NCBI RefSeq assembly: GCF_036226925.1
Contig: NZ_CP109031.1
Coordinates: forward strand, 2,480,001-2,544,000
Length of the DNA stretch: 64,000 bases
DNA from: Streptomyces sp. NBC_00659
GTDB taxonomy: Bacteria; Actinomycetota; Actinomycetes; Streptomycetales; Streptomycetaceae
Direction of reading: 5' to 3'
A program made the position numbers and the translations under genes. Shown here piece after piece: positions 8,224 through 16,257 of the stretch (position 1 is the first letter of the stretch; each line of letters starts with the position of its first letter). The notes below the pieces were generated by a model. That model saw nothing but the letters and a program-made list of their open reading frames with translations. It was not told the DNA's origin and made no database searches.

Positions 8224-9108
8224 TCAGTCGAGGATGAAACTTTCCAGGTACGACGGATTCGCCCGCTCGAGCATCGACCGCGACCGCGCCCGGATCTGCC
8301 GGTCGCTGTGCTCGCTCTCGGGCAGCAGCCAGAAGCGGCTCTCGCGGATCCCCTCGGCGACAAGGTCGGCGACCTCCTCGACAGGGGTGAACCGCACCTC
8401 GTGGCCCGCCTCGTTCATCGCGGCCTCCCACTGGCCGAGGCTGCGGTAAGGGGTCCTGCGGGGCCGCTCCTTCGCGTACCGCGCGGGCCGGTTGCGGTGC
8501 GACTCCCACAGGCCCGTGCGGAGCATGTGCGGTCCGGGGAACAGCACGGAGGCGCCCACGCGCGCGTGCTCCGCCTTCAGATGCGCGTACAGCGACTCGG
8601 TCATCGTCACCACGGCCGCCTTGGTGACGGCGTACACGGAGGCGGTGGGCAGCGGGGCGATGCCGCCGTCACCGGACGAGGTGTTGACGACGTGGCCGGG
8701 CTCGCCCCCGGCGAGCATCCGGGGCACGAACGCCTGGATGCCGTGGAAGACGCCCCACACGTTGACGGCGAAGGCCCACTTCCAGTCGTTCGGGTCGTGC
8801 TCCCACATCCGGCCCTCGGCGCCGGAGCCGACACCGGCGTTGTTGCACAGGACGTGCACAGCCCCGTAGGTGCCGTACACGTCCTCGGCGAGCGCGACGA
8901 CTTCCGAGCGCTCGCCCACGTCCACCACGCGCGCGTGGACGTCGGCGCCGTCCTCGCGCAGCTCCCCGGCGGCCTTCTCCAGCGCGCCCTCCTCGACGTC
9001 GGCGAGGACCACCCTCAGTCCGTCCGCCGCGAACCGCCGTGCCATGGCGAGCCCGATGCCACTCGCCGCGCCGGTGACCACGGCGACCTGCCCCGCGCGC
9101 AGTTCCAT
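8224..9108 (-). CDS. Short-chain dehydrogenase/reductase
   Basis: A 294-aa classical SDR expected to interconvert an alcohol and a ketone with NAD(P). The cofactor motif TGAASGIG is at residues 12-19, D37 suggests NAD preference, NNAG is at 89-92, the catalytic Ser is at 144/145 and YAVTK gives Y159 and K163. The C-terminal 50 residues are longer than in the shortest SDRs and may cap the active site. ATG 9108 overlaps the upstream decarboxylase stop as TGATG, so translation is coupled. In context it probably acts on the same catabolic chain as the decarboxylase and amidohydrolases. Confidence 0.9.
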   Translation of the reverse strand: MELRAGQVAVVTGAASGIGLAMARRFAADGLRVVLADVEEGALEKAAGELREDGADVHARVVDVGERSEVVALAEDVYGTYGAVHVLCNNAGVGSGAEGRMWEHDPNDWKWAFAVNVWGVFHGIQAFVPRMLAGGEPGHVVNTSSGDGGIAPLPTASVYAVTKAAVVTMTESLYAHLKAEHARVGASVLFPGPHMLRTGLWESHRNRPARYAKERPRRTPYRSLGQWEAAMNEAGHEVRFTPVEEVADLVAEGIRESRFWLLPESEHSDRQIRARSRSMLERANPSYLESFILD

Positions 9109-9905
9109 CAGACGCTTCCCTCGGGCGGCCCGTCGAGGATCTGCCGCGGATCGTCGTAGCGCTGGTGGATGTACGGCAACAGGGCCTGCGCGCTGACGCG
9201 TTCGGCAACCCTGCCCCTCTGGTCGGTGGTCTTCTCGCCGATGGTGATCTCCAGCAGCCTGCGTACGGGCAGATCGGCTACCGGGTCGTACATCGACTCG
9301 CGCAGGACGACGTCCCCGGTGACGCGCTCCAGCCTGCGGACCTTCTCGTTGCGCACGCAGTGCACGAGGACCGGGTCGGCGTCGAAGCCCGAACCATCCA
9401 CCGCGGGAAGGAACTTGAAGTAGAAGTCGGTCTTCTGGGAGGGCTCGGGCAGCGGCAGGGTCCCGCTGACCGCGCCGCGCACCTCGACGAAGGCGATGCC
9501 GTGCCGGGCGAGCACCCCGCGCACGACGAGACCGTCGCGCTCTACGGTCACCTCGCCGAGCTTCTTGGGCTCCCCGAAGACCTCACGGCCGCCGGTCAGG
9601 GCCCGCTCGTGGGTCATCGGCATGACGAGCGGATACCAGCCCTCGACGTCGTCGTGCGCGGCCGCCACGGCGAACGAGCCCGCGCCCAGCGGATATCCGG
9701 GCAGATCGACCTTGCTGACGCTGACCCGCACCAGGGGCCTCGTTGTGGGCTTCAGCGGCGGGGGCAGGACCGCCGCGACCGCGTCCGGGTCGCTCTCCCA
9801 GACGGCCACCACACCGGTGGACCAGATGTCGGGGAGCTTGGAGCTCGCGGCGCGCGAGGCGGCGATCTCCGCCTCGGTCCGCGCGCCGTACCTGACTCGA
9901 GCCAT
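9108..9905 (-). CDS. Acetoacetate decarboxylase family protein
   Basis: A 265-aa member of the acetoacetate decarboxylase (ADC) fold, which removes CO2 from beta-keto acids through a Schiff base on lysine. The expected lysine pair is K114/K115 in EVFGEPKKLGEV; the upstream MPMTHERALTGGRE matches the family core. ATG 9905 gives MARVRYGART, the natural start; the much longer open frame upstream crosses the divergent gene and is not used. It is the first gene of the ADC-SDR-amidohydrolase-amidohydrolase operon. Several ADC-like proteins do other chemistry, so the exact reaction is uncertain. Confidence 0.87.
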   Translation of the reverse strand: MARVRYGARTEAEIAASRAASSKLPDIWSTGVVAVWESDPDAVAAVLPPPLKPTTRPLVRVSVSKVDLPGYPLGAGSFAVAAAHDDVEGWYPLVMPMTHERALTGGREVFGEPKKLGEVTVERDGLVVRGVLARHGIAFVEVRGAVSGTLPLPEPSQKTDFYFKFLPAVDGSGFDADPVLVHCVRNEKVRRLERVTGDVVLRESMYDPVADLPVRRLLEITIGEKTTDQRGRVAERVSAQALLPYIHQRYDDPRQILDGPPEGSV

Positions 9906-9983
9906 GTCCGTACCGCCCTTCGTCGGCGCTACCTGCTGGGGCGCGCAGCACGCTTGCACCGCACGGACGAAAGGTCCATAGCC

Positions 9984-10625
9984 ATGCGCCGACCGGCCGT
10001 CCGGGTTCCGGCCCCGACCGGACCGACCGGCTTCACGAACCCCAGGAAGCCGCTGCCGGCGCACGCGCCTGCCACTCCGGAACGGCTGCCCGCGGACACC
10101 CCCGTCCGTGAGACGAAGACCCTGGTGCTCGGCAGCCTCCTGCTGGACCGGCGCACGCGCGACGCCGTGCGCCCGCTTCACCACCGGCCGTACGACCGGG
10201 CGCCGTCGGGCGGCGAGCTGTGGCACTACGCGCGCGGGGAGAGCGAGACGGACGTGGCCTTCGCCGCCCGGGTGCGGGCACCGGAGCCCCCGGAGCGGCG
10301 GTACCCGGCCGAGGACCCGGAGGGGCTCGCCGCCGAGACGGCCGCGAAGAGGAATGTGCTGCTCGCCCTGGTGCACGGAGGTGTCGCCCCGCCCGAAGCG
10401 AGCGGATCCGTGCACCGGCTGCTGCCCGGCCCGGTCGACGGCTGCGGTCCGGCCGCCCTGACGGCGGGGGACCTGGGGGCGGCGCTGGGCCGAGCGCGTC
10501 AACGCCGGGCCCGCCGTGCCCGGTGGCGGGGCTCACGGGCAGGTGGCCCGGTGGCGGGCCCGCGGGGGCGCCGGTTCCGGGAAGGCGGGGACGGGACTGT
10601 CAGTCACGGCCCGTATCCTCATTGA
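9984..10625 (+). CDS. Hypothetical protein, divergent from the decarboxylase operon
   Basis: A 213-aa product that I do not recognise. Evidence that it is real: very strong G/C third-position bias through about codon 150, a proper ATG, and an unbroken frame ending 2 bases before the next gene. The centre (TKTLVLGSLLLDRRTRDAV, about residues 45-63) is the only plainly hydrophobic part; the N-terminus is Pro-rich and there are no Cys pairs or catalytic signatures apart from scattered acidic/Arg residues. The C-terminal 45 residues are Arg/Gly-rich and built from low-complexity repeats, so the original stop may have been earlier. It shares a 78-bp divergent promoter region with the decarboxylase operon. 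Confidence 0.5.
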   Translation: MRRPAVRVPAPTGPTGFTNPRKPLPAHAPATPERLPADTPVRETKTLVLGSLLLDRRTRDAVRPLHHRPYDRAPSGGELWHYARGESETDVAFAARVRAPEPPERRYPAEDPEGLAAETAAKRNVLLALVHGGVAPPEASGSVHRLLPGPVDGCGPAALTAGDLGAALGRARQRRARRARWRGSRAGGPVAGPRGRRFREGGDGTVSHGPYPH

Positions 10626-10627
10626 CC

Positions 10628-11626
10628 ATGTTCGAAGACCTCACGACCGCAGCGTCCCCTGCCTCCTGGCCGGCCGCGTATCCGCAGGGATACGCGGTCG
10701 TCGACGTGGAGACCACAGGACTGGCCCGCGACGACCGGATAATCTCCGCCGCCGTCTACCGGCTGGACGCGCGCGGCGAGGTCGAGGACCACTGGTACAC
10801 GATGGTCAATCCGGAGCGGGACCCCGGCCCGGTGTGGATCCACGGCCTGACGAGCGAGATACTCGAAGGCGCGCCGCTCTTCAGGGACGTCGCCGAGGAG
10901 TTCGCCGCCCGGCTCGACGGCCGTGTGCTGGTCGCGCACAACGCGATCTTCGACTGGTCGATGATCGCGCGGGAGTACGCGCGCGCGGACCGTGAGGCGC
11001 CTGTGCGCCACCGGCTGTGCACCATCGCGCTCTCCAAGGAGCTGGGCCTGCCGCTGCCCAACCACAAGCTGGAGTCGCTGGCCGCGCACTTCGGTGTCGT
11101 CCAGCAGCGGGCGCACCACGCGCTGGACGACGCGCGCGTGCTGGCCGAGGCGTTCCGGCCGAGCCTGCGGGCCGCCGCGCACGGCGGGGTACGGCTGCCG
11201 CTCCTCGAATGCCTGCCGCTCAAGGAGTGGTCGGACAGCGCCGCGGCTCCGCGGATCGGACGGCAGTCCGGGGGCTACGCGTCCGGCGGTTACCCGTCGG
11301 GAAGTTGGCGCCCCTCCCGCAAGCGCCCCGCGTGCCCCCATCCGAACCCCGGACGCTACACGGCGGACAGACCGCTCAAGCAGGGCATGCGGGTCGCATT
11401 CTCCGGGGACACGTCCATCGATCGCGAGCTGCTGGAGGACCGGGCCGTCGAGGCCGGACTGCATGTCGCGACGAGCCTGTCCCGGCTCACCAGCCTGCTG
11501 GTGACCAACGACCCGGACTCCGGCACCTCAAAGGTGGTCAAAGCAAGACAGTTCGGGACACCGGTGATCGACGAGGCCGCGTTCGGGCAACTCTTGCGAG
11601 ACGTCGAACCCGCGTCGGAAGGGTGA
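10628..11626 (+). CDS. DEDDh 3'-5' exonuclease with C-terminal BRCT-like domain
   Basis: A 332-aa protein of the DNA polymerase III epsilon/DnaQ exonuclease family. Exo I is VVDVETTGLARDD (about residues 24-36), Exo II AHNAIFDWSM, and Exo III HHALDDARVLAE with the DEDDh His/Asp. A Ser/Gly/Arg linker (about 205-240) leads to a BRCT-like domain (about 253-325: MRVAFSGDTSIDRE to QFGTPVIDEAAF), which usually binds phosphoprotein or DNA ends. Such DEDDh-BRCT proteins are common in actinobacteria and are thought to act in DNA repair rather than as the replicative proofreader. The ATG follows the unknown gene by 2 bases, suggesting co-transcription. Confidence 0.9.
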   Translation: MFEDLTTAASPASWPAAYPQGYAVVDVETTGLARDDRIISAAVYRLDARGEVEDHWYTMVNPERDPGPVWIHGLTSEILEGAPLFRDVAEEFAARLDGRVLVAHNAIFDWSMIAREYARADREAPVRHRLCTIALSKELGLPLPNHKLESLAAHFGVVQQRAHHALDDARVLAEAFRPSLRAAAHGGVRLPLLECLPLKEWSDSAAAPRIGRQSGGYASGGYPSGSWRPSRKRPACPHPNPGRYTADRPLKQGMRVAFSGDTSIDRELLEDRAVEAGLHVATSLSRLTSLLVTNDPDSGTSKVVKARQFGTPVIDEAAFGQLLRDVEPASEG

Positions 11627-11704
11627 CGGACGTACGGGTGATTGACGGGCGACTCGCCCCGCGCCCGCTCGCCCGCACGGCCCCGGCACCCCACCCTGTG
11701 GCGC

Positions 11705-11938
11705 ATGGCGAGATGCGAAGTATGCGGCAATGACTACGGAATGACCTTCGAAGTGCACGCCCAGGGCGCTGTGCACGTCTTCGACTGCTTCTCCTGCGCC
11801 ATCCACCGGATGGCCCCGATCTGCGAGCACTGTCGCGTGCAGGTGATCGGCCAGGGTGTGGAGGTCGAGGGCCACTGGTACTGCGGCGCGCACTGTGCCC
11901 GGGCGGAGGGGAAGGCGGGGATCGTCGACAAGGTCTGA
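11705..11938 (+). CDS. Small zinc-ribbon/LIM-like protein
   Basis: A 77-aa cytoplasmic protein with regularly placed metal ligands: CEVCGN at residues 4-7, CFSC and an adjacent His near 28-33, CEHC near 40, and HWYCGAHC near 58-65. This gives two tetradentate zinc sites, like prokaryotic LIM/RING-type ribbons. No enzymatic part. The start ATG 11705 begins exactly at MARCEVCGN. Function unknown; proteins like this usually bind DNA, RNA or another protein. It sits between the exonuclease and SURF1 genes on the same strand, with no overlap. Confidence 0.75.
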   Translation: MARCEVCGNDYGMTFEVHAQGAVHVFDCFSCAIHRMAPICEHCRVQVIGQGVEVEGHWYCGAHCARAEGKAGIVDKV

Positions 11939-12029
11939 GCACCGGCCCGTCCCCCGAACGGGGGCATCGCACGGCCCTCGGCGGGACCCTCCCGTCGGGG
12001 GCCGAATCATGCCGAGTACCGTCAATGGG

Positions 12030-12821
12030 GTGTACCGCTTCCTGTTGACCCGCCAGTGGGTGATCCTCACTCTCGTGGCCCTCGTGCTCATCCCGACGAT
12101 GATCAAGCTGGGCTTCTGGCAGCTCCACCGGCACGAGCACAAGGTCGCCCTGAACACGGTGATCTCCGACTCGCTCGCCGCGAAGCCGGTGCCCGTGGAG
12201 AGCGTCACCGAGCCGGGCCGGCAGATCCGGGACGACGACCTGTACCGCCGCGTGACCGCGAAGGGGCACTTCGACACCGCGCACGAAGAGGTCGTCCGCC
12301 GCCGCACCAACGCCGACGGCGCGGTCGGCTACCACGTCCTGACCCCGTTCGTCCTGGCCGACGGCCGCGTCCTCATGGTCAACCGGGGCTGGGTCCCGGC
12401 GGACGGCGCGCAGACCGCCTTCCCGAAGATCCCGGCCCCCGCCCCGGGCGAGATCACCGTCACCGGCCGGCTGATGGCCGACCAGACGACCGCCGACAGC
12501 GGCATCAAGAACGTGCGGGGCCTGCCCGACCGTCAGGTCATGCTGATCAGCAGCGGGCAGGAGGCACAGCGGCTCGGCAAGCAGGTCCTCGGCGGCTACG
12601 TCGAGCAGACCGCGCCGGCGCCCAAGGGCGGCTCCCCCGAGCTGATCCCGGACCCCGAGCACAGCGACATCGGCCCGCACATGGCGTACGCGATCCAGTG
12701 GTGGCTCTTCTCCGCGGGCGTCCCCTTCGGCTGGGTGGTCCTCGTCCGCCGTGAGCGCCGCGACCGGACGGAGGCCGCCGCCGCGCGGACCGCCCCGGAG
12801 GCGGAACCGGCGGGCGTGTAG
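12030..12821 (+). CDS. SURF1-family cytochrome oxidase biogenesis protein
   Basis: A 263-aa inner-membrane protein of the SURF1 (Shy1) family, which helps insert heme a into cytochrome c oxidase subunit I. Two transmembrane helices bracket the protein: about residues 6-28 ending in the family motif GFWQLHRHEHK, and near 220-240 (HMAYAIQWWLFSAGVPFGW). Between them are the family stretches YHVLTPF and VNRGWVP. GTG 12030 gives the usual VYRFLLTRQ start; an in-frame ATG at 12009 would add seven residues. Tail is Ala/Arg/Glu-rich. No cox genes are adjacent. Confidence 0.88.
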   Translation: MYRFLLTRQWVILTLVALVLIPTMIKLGFWQLHRHEHKVALNTVISDSLAAKPVPVESVTEPGRQIRDDDLYRRVTAKGHFDTAHEEVVRRRTNADGAVGYHVLTPFVLADGRVLMVNRGWVPADGAQTAFPKIPAPAPGEITVTGRLMADQTTADSGIKNVRGLPDRQVMLISSGQEAQRLGKQVLGGYVEQTAPAPKGGSPELIPDPEHSDIGPHMAYAIQWWLFSAGVPFGWVVLVRRERRDRTEAAAARTAPEAEPAGV

Positions 12822-12929
12822 CGCGGCGGCGGGAGCCCCCGGCCGCCCCGCCCTGCCACGGGTGCCCACGCCACTCCGGCGGCCCGATCGGCCGTCACCC
12901 CGGCCGTCACCCCGGTCGGGAACCCGTCC

Positions 12930-13282
12930 ACCGTGCACCGACGCATCGACCGGACGGCTTCCTGGTGCGCCGCTACAGCGCCGCGACGACCGGCGTCGAC
13001 GGGCTCCCGCGCGACGAGGGCGCCTTCGTCGTCTGCTCGTTCCGGCTCGCGGACGCGCTGCACATGACGGGCCGTACGCGGGAGGCGCGCGAGTTGTTCG
13101 AGCGGCTGGTCGTCCTCACCGACGACCTGGGGCTGCCGTCCGAGGAGTACGACCCGGCCGCCGGCCGCCGGCTCGGCGACTTCCCGCGGGCCTTCAGCCA
13201 CATCGGTCCGGTGGTCTCCGCCCTCAGCCTGTTCGGCGTCGACGGGACGGGGGAAGCACCAGGGGCCGGACCACCGGGATAG
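12930..13282 (+). pseudogene. Remnant of a GH15 glycosidase (glucoamylase/trehalase type), C-terminal end only
   Basis: About 105 codons (clear from 12944 to 13255) match the C-terminus of bacterial glycoside hydrolase family 15 enzymes: GVDGLPRDEGAFVVCSF, ADALHMTGRTREARELFERL, SEEYDPAAGRRLGDFPRAFSH. A full GH15 is about 600 aa, so some 80% is missing, including the catalytic region. A possible frameshift lies near 12950, because the preceding STVHRRIDR reads in another frame. The only local start is GTG 12965 with no SD. Third-position G/C bias is still high, so the loss looks recent or the piece is still translated. Confidence 0.7.
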
Positions 13283-13296
13283 GGGAGGATGAGGCC

Positions 13297-14052
13297 ATGG
13301 ATCTTGGACTGAAGGATCGTGTGTACGTCGTCACGGGAGCCACCCGGGGCCTGGGCAACGCCGCCGCGCGCGAACTCGTCGCCGACGGCGCGAAGGTGGT
13401 CGTCACCGGACGCGACGAGGAGACCGCGGCAGGCGCCGCCTCCGCGCTCGGCCCGAACGCCGTCGGCGTCGCGGCCGACAACGGAGCCGCCGAGACCCCG
13501 GCCCGGCTGATCGCCGGTGCCCGTGAGCACTTCGGCGGCTTCGACGGCATCCTGATCAGCGTCGGCGGACCGCCGCCCGGGTTCGCGGCGGACAACACCG
13601 ACGAACAGTGGATGGTGGCGTTCGAGTCGGTCTTCCTCGGTGCGGTACGGCTGGCCCGCGCGGCCGCCGAGGAACTCGGCGAGGGCGGGGTCATCGGCTT
13701 CGTGCTCTCCGGCTCGGTGCACGAGCCGATCCCCGGGCTCACCATCTCCAACGGTCTGCGTCCGGGCCTCGCCGGCTTCGCCAAGTCCCTCGCGAACGAG
13801 CTGGGCCCGCGCGGCATCCGCGTCGTCGGGCTGCTGCCGTCCCGCATCGACACGGACCGCGTACGCCAGCTCGACGGTCTGTCCGCCGACCCCGAGGCCA
13901 CCCGCGCGGCCAACGAGTCCCGCATCCCGTTGCGCCGCTACGGCGCCCCGGAGGAGTTCGGCCGTACGGCCGCGTTCCTGCTCTCCCCCGCCGCGTCGTA
14001 CCTCACGGGCATCATGCTTCCGGTGGACGGCGGGATGCGGGGCGGGTTCTAG
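13297..14052 (+). CDS. Divergent SDR lacking the YxxxK active site
   Basis: A 251-aa Rossmann-fold SDR. Cofactor motif TGATRGLG (13-20), then GGPPPG (90-95) where NNAG is usual, S140 in the catalytic-Ser strand, and SNGLR (151-155) where YxxxK is expected; a Lys follows at 163. The C-terminal TGIMLPVDGGMRGGF is typical. The SNxxR/GGPPxG variant is a known divergent SDR group, so it is probably functional but its chemistry is unclear. ATG 13297 follows an SD-like GGGGAGG. It starts 14 bases after the GH15 remnant and ends before the Asp23 locus. Unlike the other SDR in this window (8224-9108), which has the full Ser-Tyr-Lys set. Confidence 0.87.
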   Translation: MDLGLKDRVYVVTGATRGLGNAAARELVADGAKVVVTGRDEETAAGAASALGPNAVGVAADNGAAETPARLIAGAREHFGGFDGILISVGGPPPGFAADNTDEQWMVAFESVFLGAVRLARAAAEELGEGGVIGFVLSGSVHEPIPGLTISNGLRPGLAGFAKSLANELGPRGIRVVGLLPSRIDTDRVRQLDGLSADPEATRAANESRIPLRRYGAPEEFGRTAAFLLSPAASYLTGIMLPVDGGMRGGF

Positions 14053-14124
14053 GTCGGCACGGTCACCGGCGACAGGCGACAGGCCACCTGTGGTTCCGTC
14101 GGCCGGTCCGCACGGCAGCCCGTC

Positions 14125-14163
14125 GCCGGTCGACAGGTCCGCGCGTCCGCCGGTCGACAGGTC
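14125..14163. repeat. 15-bp direct repeat in a convergent spacer
   Basis: GCCGGTCGACAGGTC occurs at 14125-14139 and 14149-14163, 24 bases apart, inside the 230-bp gap (14053-14282) between the SDR and the Asp23 locus. No gene seen in this gap. Confidence 0.6.
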
Positions 14164-14282
14164 TACTCGTCGGCCGCCCGGACGGCCCGGCCGCACGTCG
14201 GGCAGACTGTCCCGCGCGCCGGGGCTCTGCCCCGGCGGATGCCCGCCCGGGCCTTCGCCGAGCGGGTGGGGCTGGTGCCCGA

Positions 14283-14870
14283 TCAGGTCACGCGCTCGGC
14301 GCGGTGCTTGACCCCGCGCAGCCGCACCTCCGCCGGAAGGGCGGCTAGACCGGCCGAATCCCTGGCGTGCGCGAGCGCCTCCACGGTCAGCAGCCGCAGC
14401 GCGTGCCCCGGGTCCACATGCGGTTCCAGCAGAAGCCGCACGCGCGCCTCGGGCAGGCTGCGCCGGCCGGTCAGGTGGACGTCGGCACGGTCGACGCCGC
14501 CCAGCCGGGCCGATTCGGCGGCCAGCACGCTCTCCAGGGCCCGTCCGCGCAGCAGCGCGCCCGCGCCGTCGCCGGTGTCGACGAGCACGTCGGCCAGCCG
14601 CCGGCGCCGCACGACGGCGACCAGCCACCACAGGGCGAGCAGCAGGAGCACCGCGAGCGCGGCGATGACGGCGGGCCACCACCAGCCCTGCTCCCGCCAC
14701 TTGGTCCGTTCGGCGGTACTGAGCAGCACGTCGTGCCGCCCGTCGTGGATCCACCACGACGGCGGCCGTACACCGAGCCCCACGGCGAGCACGGAACCGC
14801 CGAGGACGATCAGCACGAGCCCGATGAAGCCGATCAGCACACGGTTGACGATCCGCAGCACGGATCTCAC
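14283..14870 (-). CDS. amaP: AmaP-like membrane anchor of the Asp23 locus
   Basis: A 195-aa membrane protein: one helix at about residues 11-33, a second at 63-86, then a cytoplasmic domain (about 95-190). This resembles AmaP, which in staphylococci anchors the Asp23 coat protein to the membrane. The soluble part (AESARLGGVDRADVHL...ARVRLLLEPHVDPGHAL) has the strand-helix rhythm of an Asp23 domain. ATG 14870 overlaps the stop of the DUF6286 gene as ATGA. Last gene of the minus-strand envelope operon. The symbol rests on architecture and context. Confidence 0.72.
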   Translation of the reverse strand: MRSVLRIVNRVLIGFIGLVLIVLGGSVLAVGLGVRPPSWWIHDGRHDVLLSTAERTKWREQGWWWPAVIAALAVLLLLALWWLVAVVRRRRLADVLVDTGDGAGALLRGRALESVLAAESARLGGVDRADVHLTGRRSLPEARVRLLLEPHVDPGHALRLLTVEALAHARDSAGLAALPAEVRLRGVKHRAERVT

Positions 14871-15562
14871 CCCTTCCGTCCGGGACGCGCGACATGCACC
14901 GCCAGGGCAGGCGAACGGGACAGTCCCAGACCCTTGATGCCGTCGGCGAGGGTGATGTCGAGGTCGGCGCGCACGTCGTCGAGCTCCCGGAAGTGCGACA
15001 GCGCGCGGACGTCGACCTTCCGGCGCTTCACGCGCACGCGGACCGACTGCACACCGGCGACCTCCATGGCCCGGTCGCGGAGCGCCATCGCGGCGGCGCC
15101 CCGGTGCAGTCCGGCGCGGACGTCGGCGTGGGTGCGCCGCATCGGCAGCACGTCCCGCAGTCCCGGTGTCGCCGCGAGGACGATCAGCCAGAGTCCCAGC
15201 GCGGCGGCGATTCCGGCGCCGACGAGGACCGCGGTGTCGTCGAGCGGCCGTTCGGCGAGCTGTTCGGCCAGCCAGGTCCGCCAGCGCAGCGCGGACCGTC
15301 CGGCGCGCACGGCCACGACGTCGTACAGGAAGGCGCCCGCCGCGACGAGGAGCACGAGCGCGAGGATGCCCGCGGGGACACGGCGCGCGGACCAGAACCG
15401 GCCCTGCCGGCCGTCCTCGTCCTCGACGGTGGACAGCGGTTCGTAGGCCGCGGCGGAGGCGGACTGCCCGAGGGCGCCCGCGCCGTCCCCCTTCTCCGGG
15501 TGCTCCGGCTTCTCCAGTACGGGCATCTTCCGGGTGTTCTCGGAGCCCTGGGGCTCGCTCAT
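14867..15562 (-). CDS. DUF6286-type membrane protein of the Asp23 locus
   Basis: A 231-aa protein with a charged, probably disordered cytoplasmic N-terminus (1-58), two transmembrane helices (about 63-85 and 108-132), and a C-terminal domain (about 145-228) with the motif ADVRAGLHRGAAAMALRD followed by VQSVRVRVKRRKVDV. Architecture parallels the AmaP-like protein next to it: two helices then an Asp23-like soluble domain. ATG 15562 overlaps the preceding Asp23 gene by ATGA and the stop overlaps the next gene by ATGA, so the three are tightly coupled. DUF6286 is my recollection of the family name. Confidence 0.75.
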   Translation of the reverse strand: MSEPQGSENTRKMPVLEKPEHPEKGDGAGALGQSASAAAYEPLSTVEDEDGRQGRFWSARRVPAGILALVLLVAAGAFLYDVVAVRAGRSALRWRTWLAEQLAERPLDDTAVLVGAGIAAALGLWLIVLAATPGLRDVLPMRRTHADVRAGLHRGAAAMALRDRAMEVAGVQSVRVRVKRRKVDVRALSHFRELDDVRADLDITLADGIKGLGLSRSPALAVHVARPGRKG

Positions 15563-15981
15563 TGCGTCCTCCCCTGTGCCGTGCCGGGCCCGGGTGTCAG
15601 ATGCAGCCGCTCCACGTGGACGGCCACCTCGGGCACTTCCATCCCCGCCAACGCCTCTACCCGCTCGGCGACATGACGACGCACCTCGCCGCACTGGGCA
15701 CCGATGTCGGCGGGGTAGCCGAGTTCGAGGCTGAGCCTGACCCGGGCGCTGTGCGTCGGGGTGCCGTCCGTCCCCCCGGAGCCCGACGCCTGGCGCCGCA
15801 CGACGACCGTCGCGTGCGGGGGCACGGCGTCGGCGGGCGGCGGGGGCAGCGCCTCGCGCGCCGCCCGCGACGCGATCTTCGCGACGACCCGGTCGGCGAT
15901 CCGGGTGGCGCCCCGCTCGGGTGGCGGGACGGTCGTGAGGCCCGGCCTGGTCTCACCGAGCCGGTCGGCCTGACCTGGCAC
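15559..15981 (-). CDS. Asp23/Gls24 family envelope stress protein (divergent)
   Basis: A 140-aa soluble protein. The Asp23 pattern is seen as RGATRIADRVVAKIASRAA (residues 24-42) and, after a short Gly/Ser-rich insert, VRLSLELGYPADIGAQCGEVRR and VAERVEALAGMEVPEVAVHVERL. Asp23 proteins coat the inner face of the membrane and respond to envelope stress. The GTG start at 15981 is the only reasonable one and lies 3 bases past the small membrane gene's stop. It is less conserved than the other Asp23 gene (16258-16743) and may be a specialised partner. Confidence 0.8.
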   Translation of the reverse strand: MPGQADRLGETRPGLTTVPPPERGATRIADRVVAKIASRAAREALPPPPADAVPPHATVVVRRQASGSGGTDGTPTHSARVRLSLELGYPADIGAQCGEVRRHVAERVEALAGMEVPEVAVHVERLHLTPGPGTAQGRTQ

Positions 15982-15984
15982 GCG

Positions 15985-16170
15985 TCACCGCCGCCTGTCG
16001 TCACGGGCGCGGAAGAAGTCGCCGATGTCCAGGTCCCCCTCCACGAGCCGTCCGACGACGAACCCGACGGCCCCCAGGGCGGCCACCAGGAGGAAGGCGC
16101 CGAAGCCGCCGAAGTATCCGGCGAAGCCCAGCGCCATTCCGGCGATCATGCCGATCACGGCCAAGCTCAT
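15985..16170 (-). CDS. Small membrane protein (DUF2273-like) of the Asp23 locus
   Basis: A 61-aa protein that is mostly membrane: hydrophobic, Gly-rich residues 3-42 (probably two close helices with GFAGYFGGFGAFL between) and a charged tail DIGDFFRARDDRRR. In firmicutes a small two-helix DUF2273 protein sits beside asp23 and amaP; this one has the same size and position. ATG 16170 follows a good GGAG ribosome site (minus strand). Calling it DUF2273 is inference. Confidence 0.65.
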   Translation of the reverse strand: MSLAVIGMIAGMALGFAGYFGGFGAFLLVAALGAVGFVVGRLVEGDLDIGDFFRARDDRRR

Positions 16171-16257
16171 GGTGCGCTCCTCAGCAGTCGGTGGCCGCGG
16201 TGATCACTCATGGTGCGGTGGACGGGTGTCCCGGAGTTCCGGTGCCCCGCCCTGGGG

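Noticed and set aside
9108..10502. 464-aa version of the acetoacetate decarboxylase protein
   Set aside because: The extra N-terminal part is Arg/Pro low complexity antisense to 9984-10625; ATG 9905 begins the family domain.
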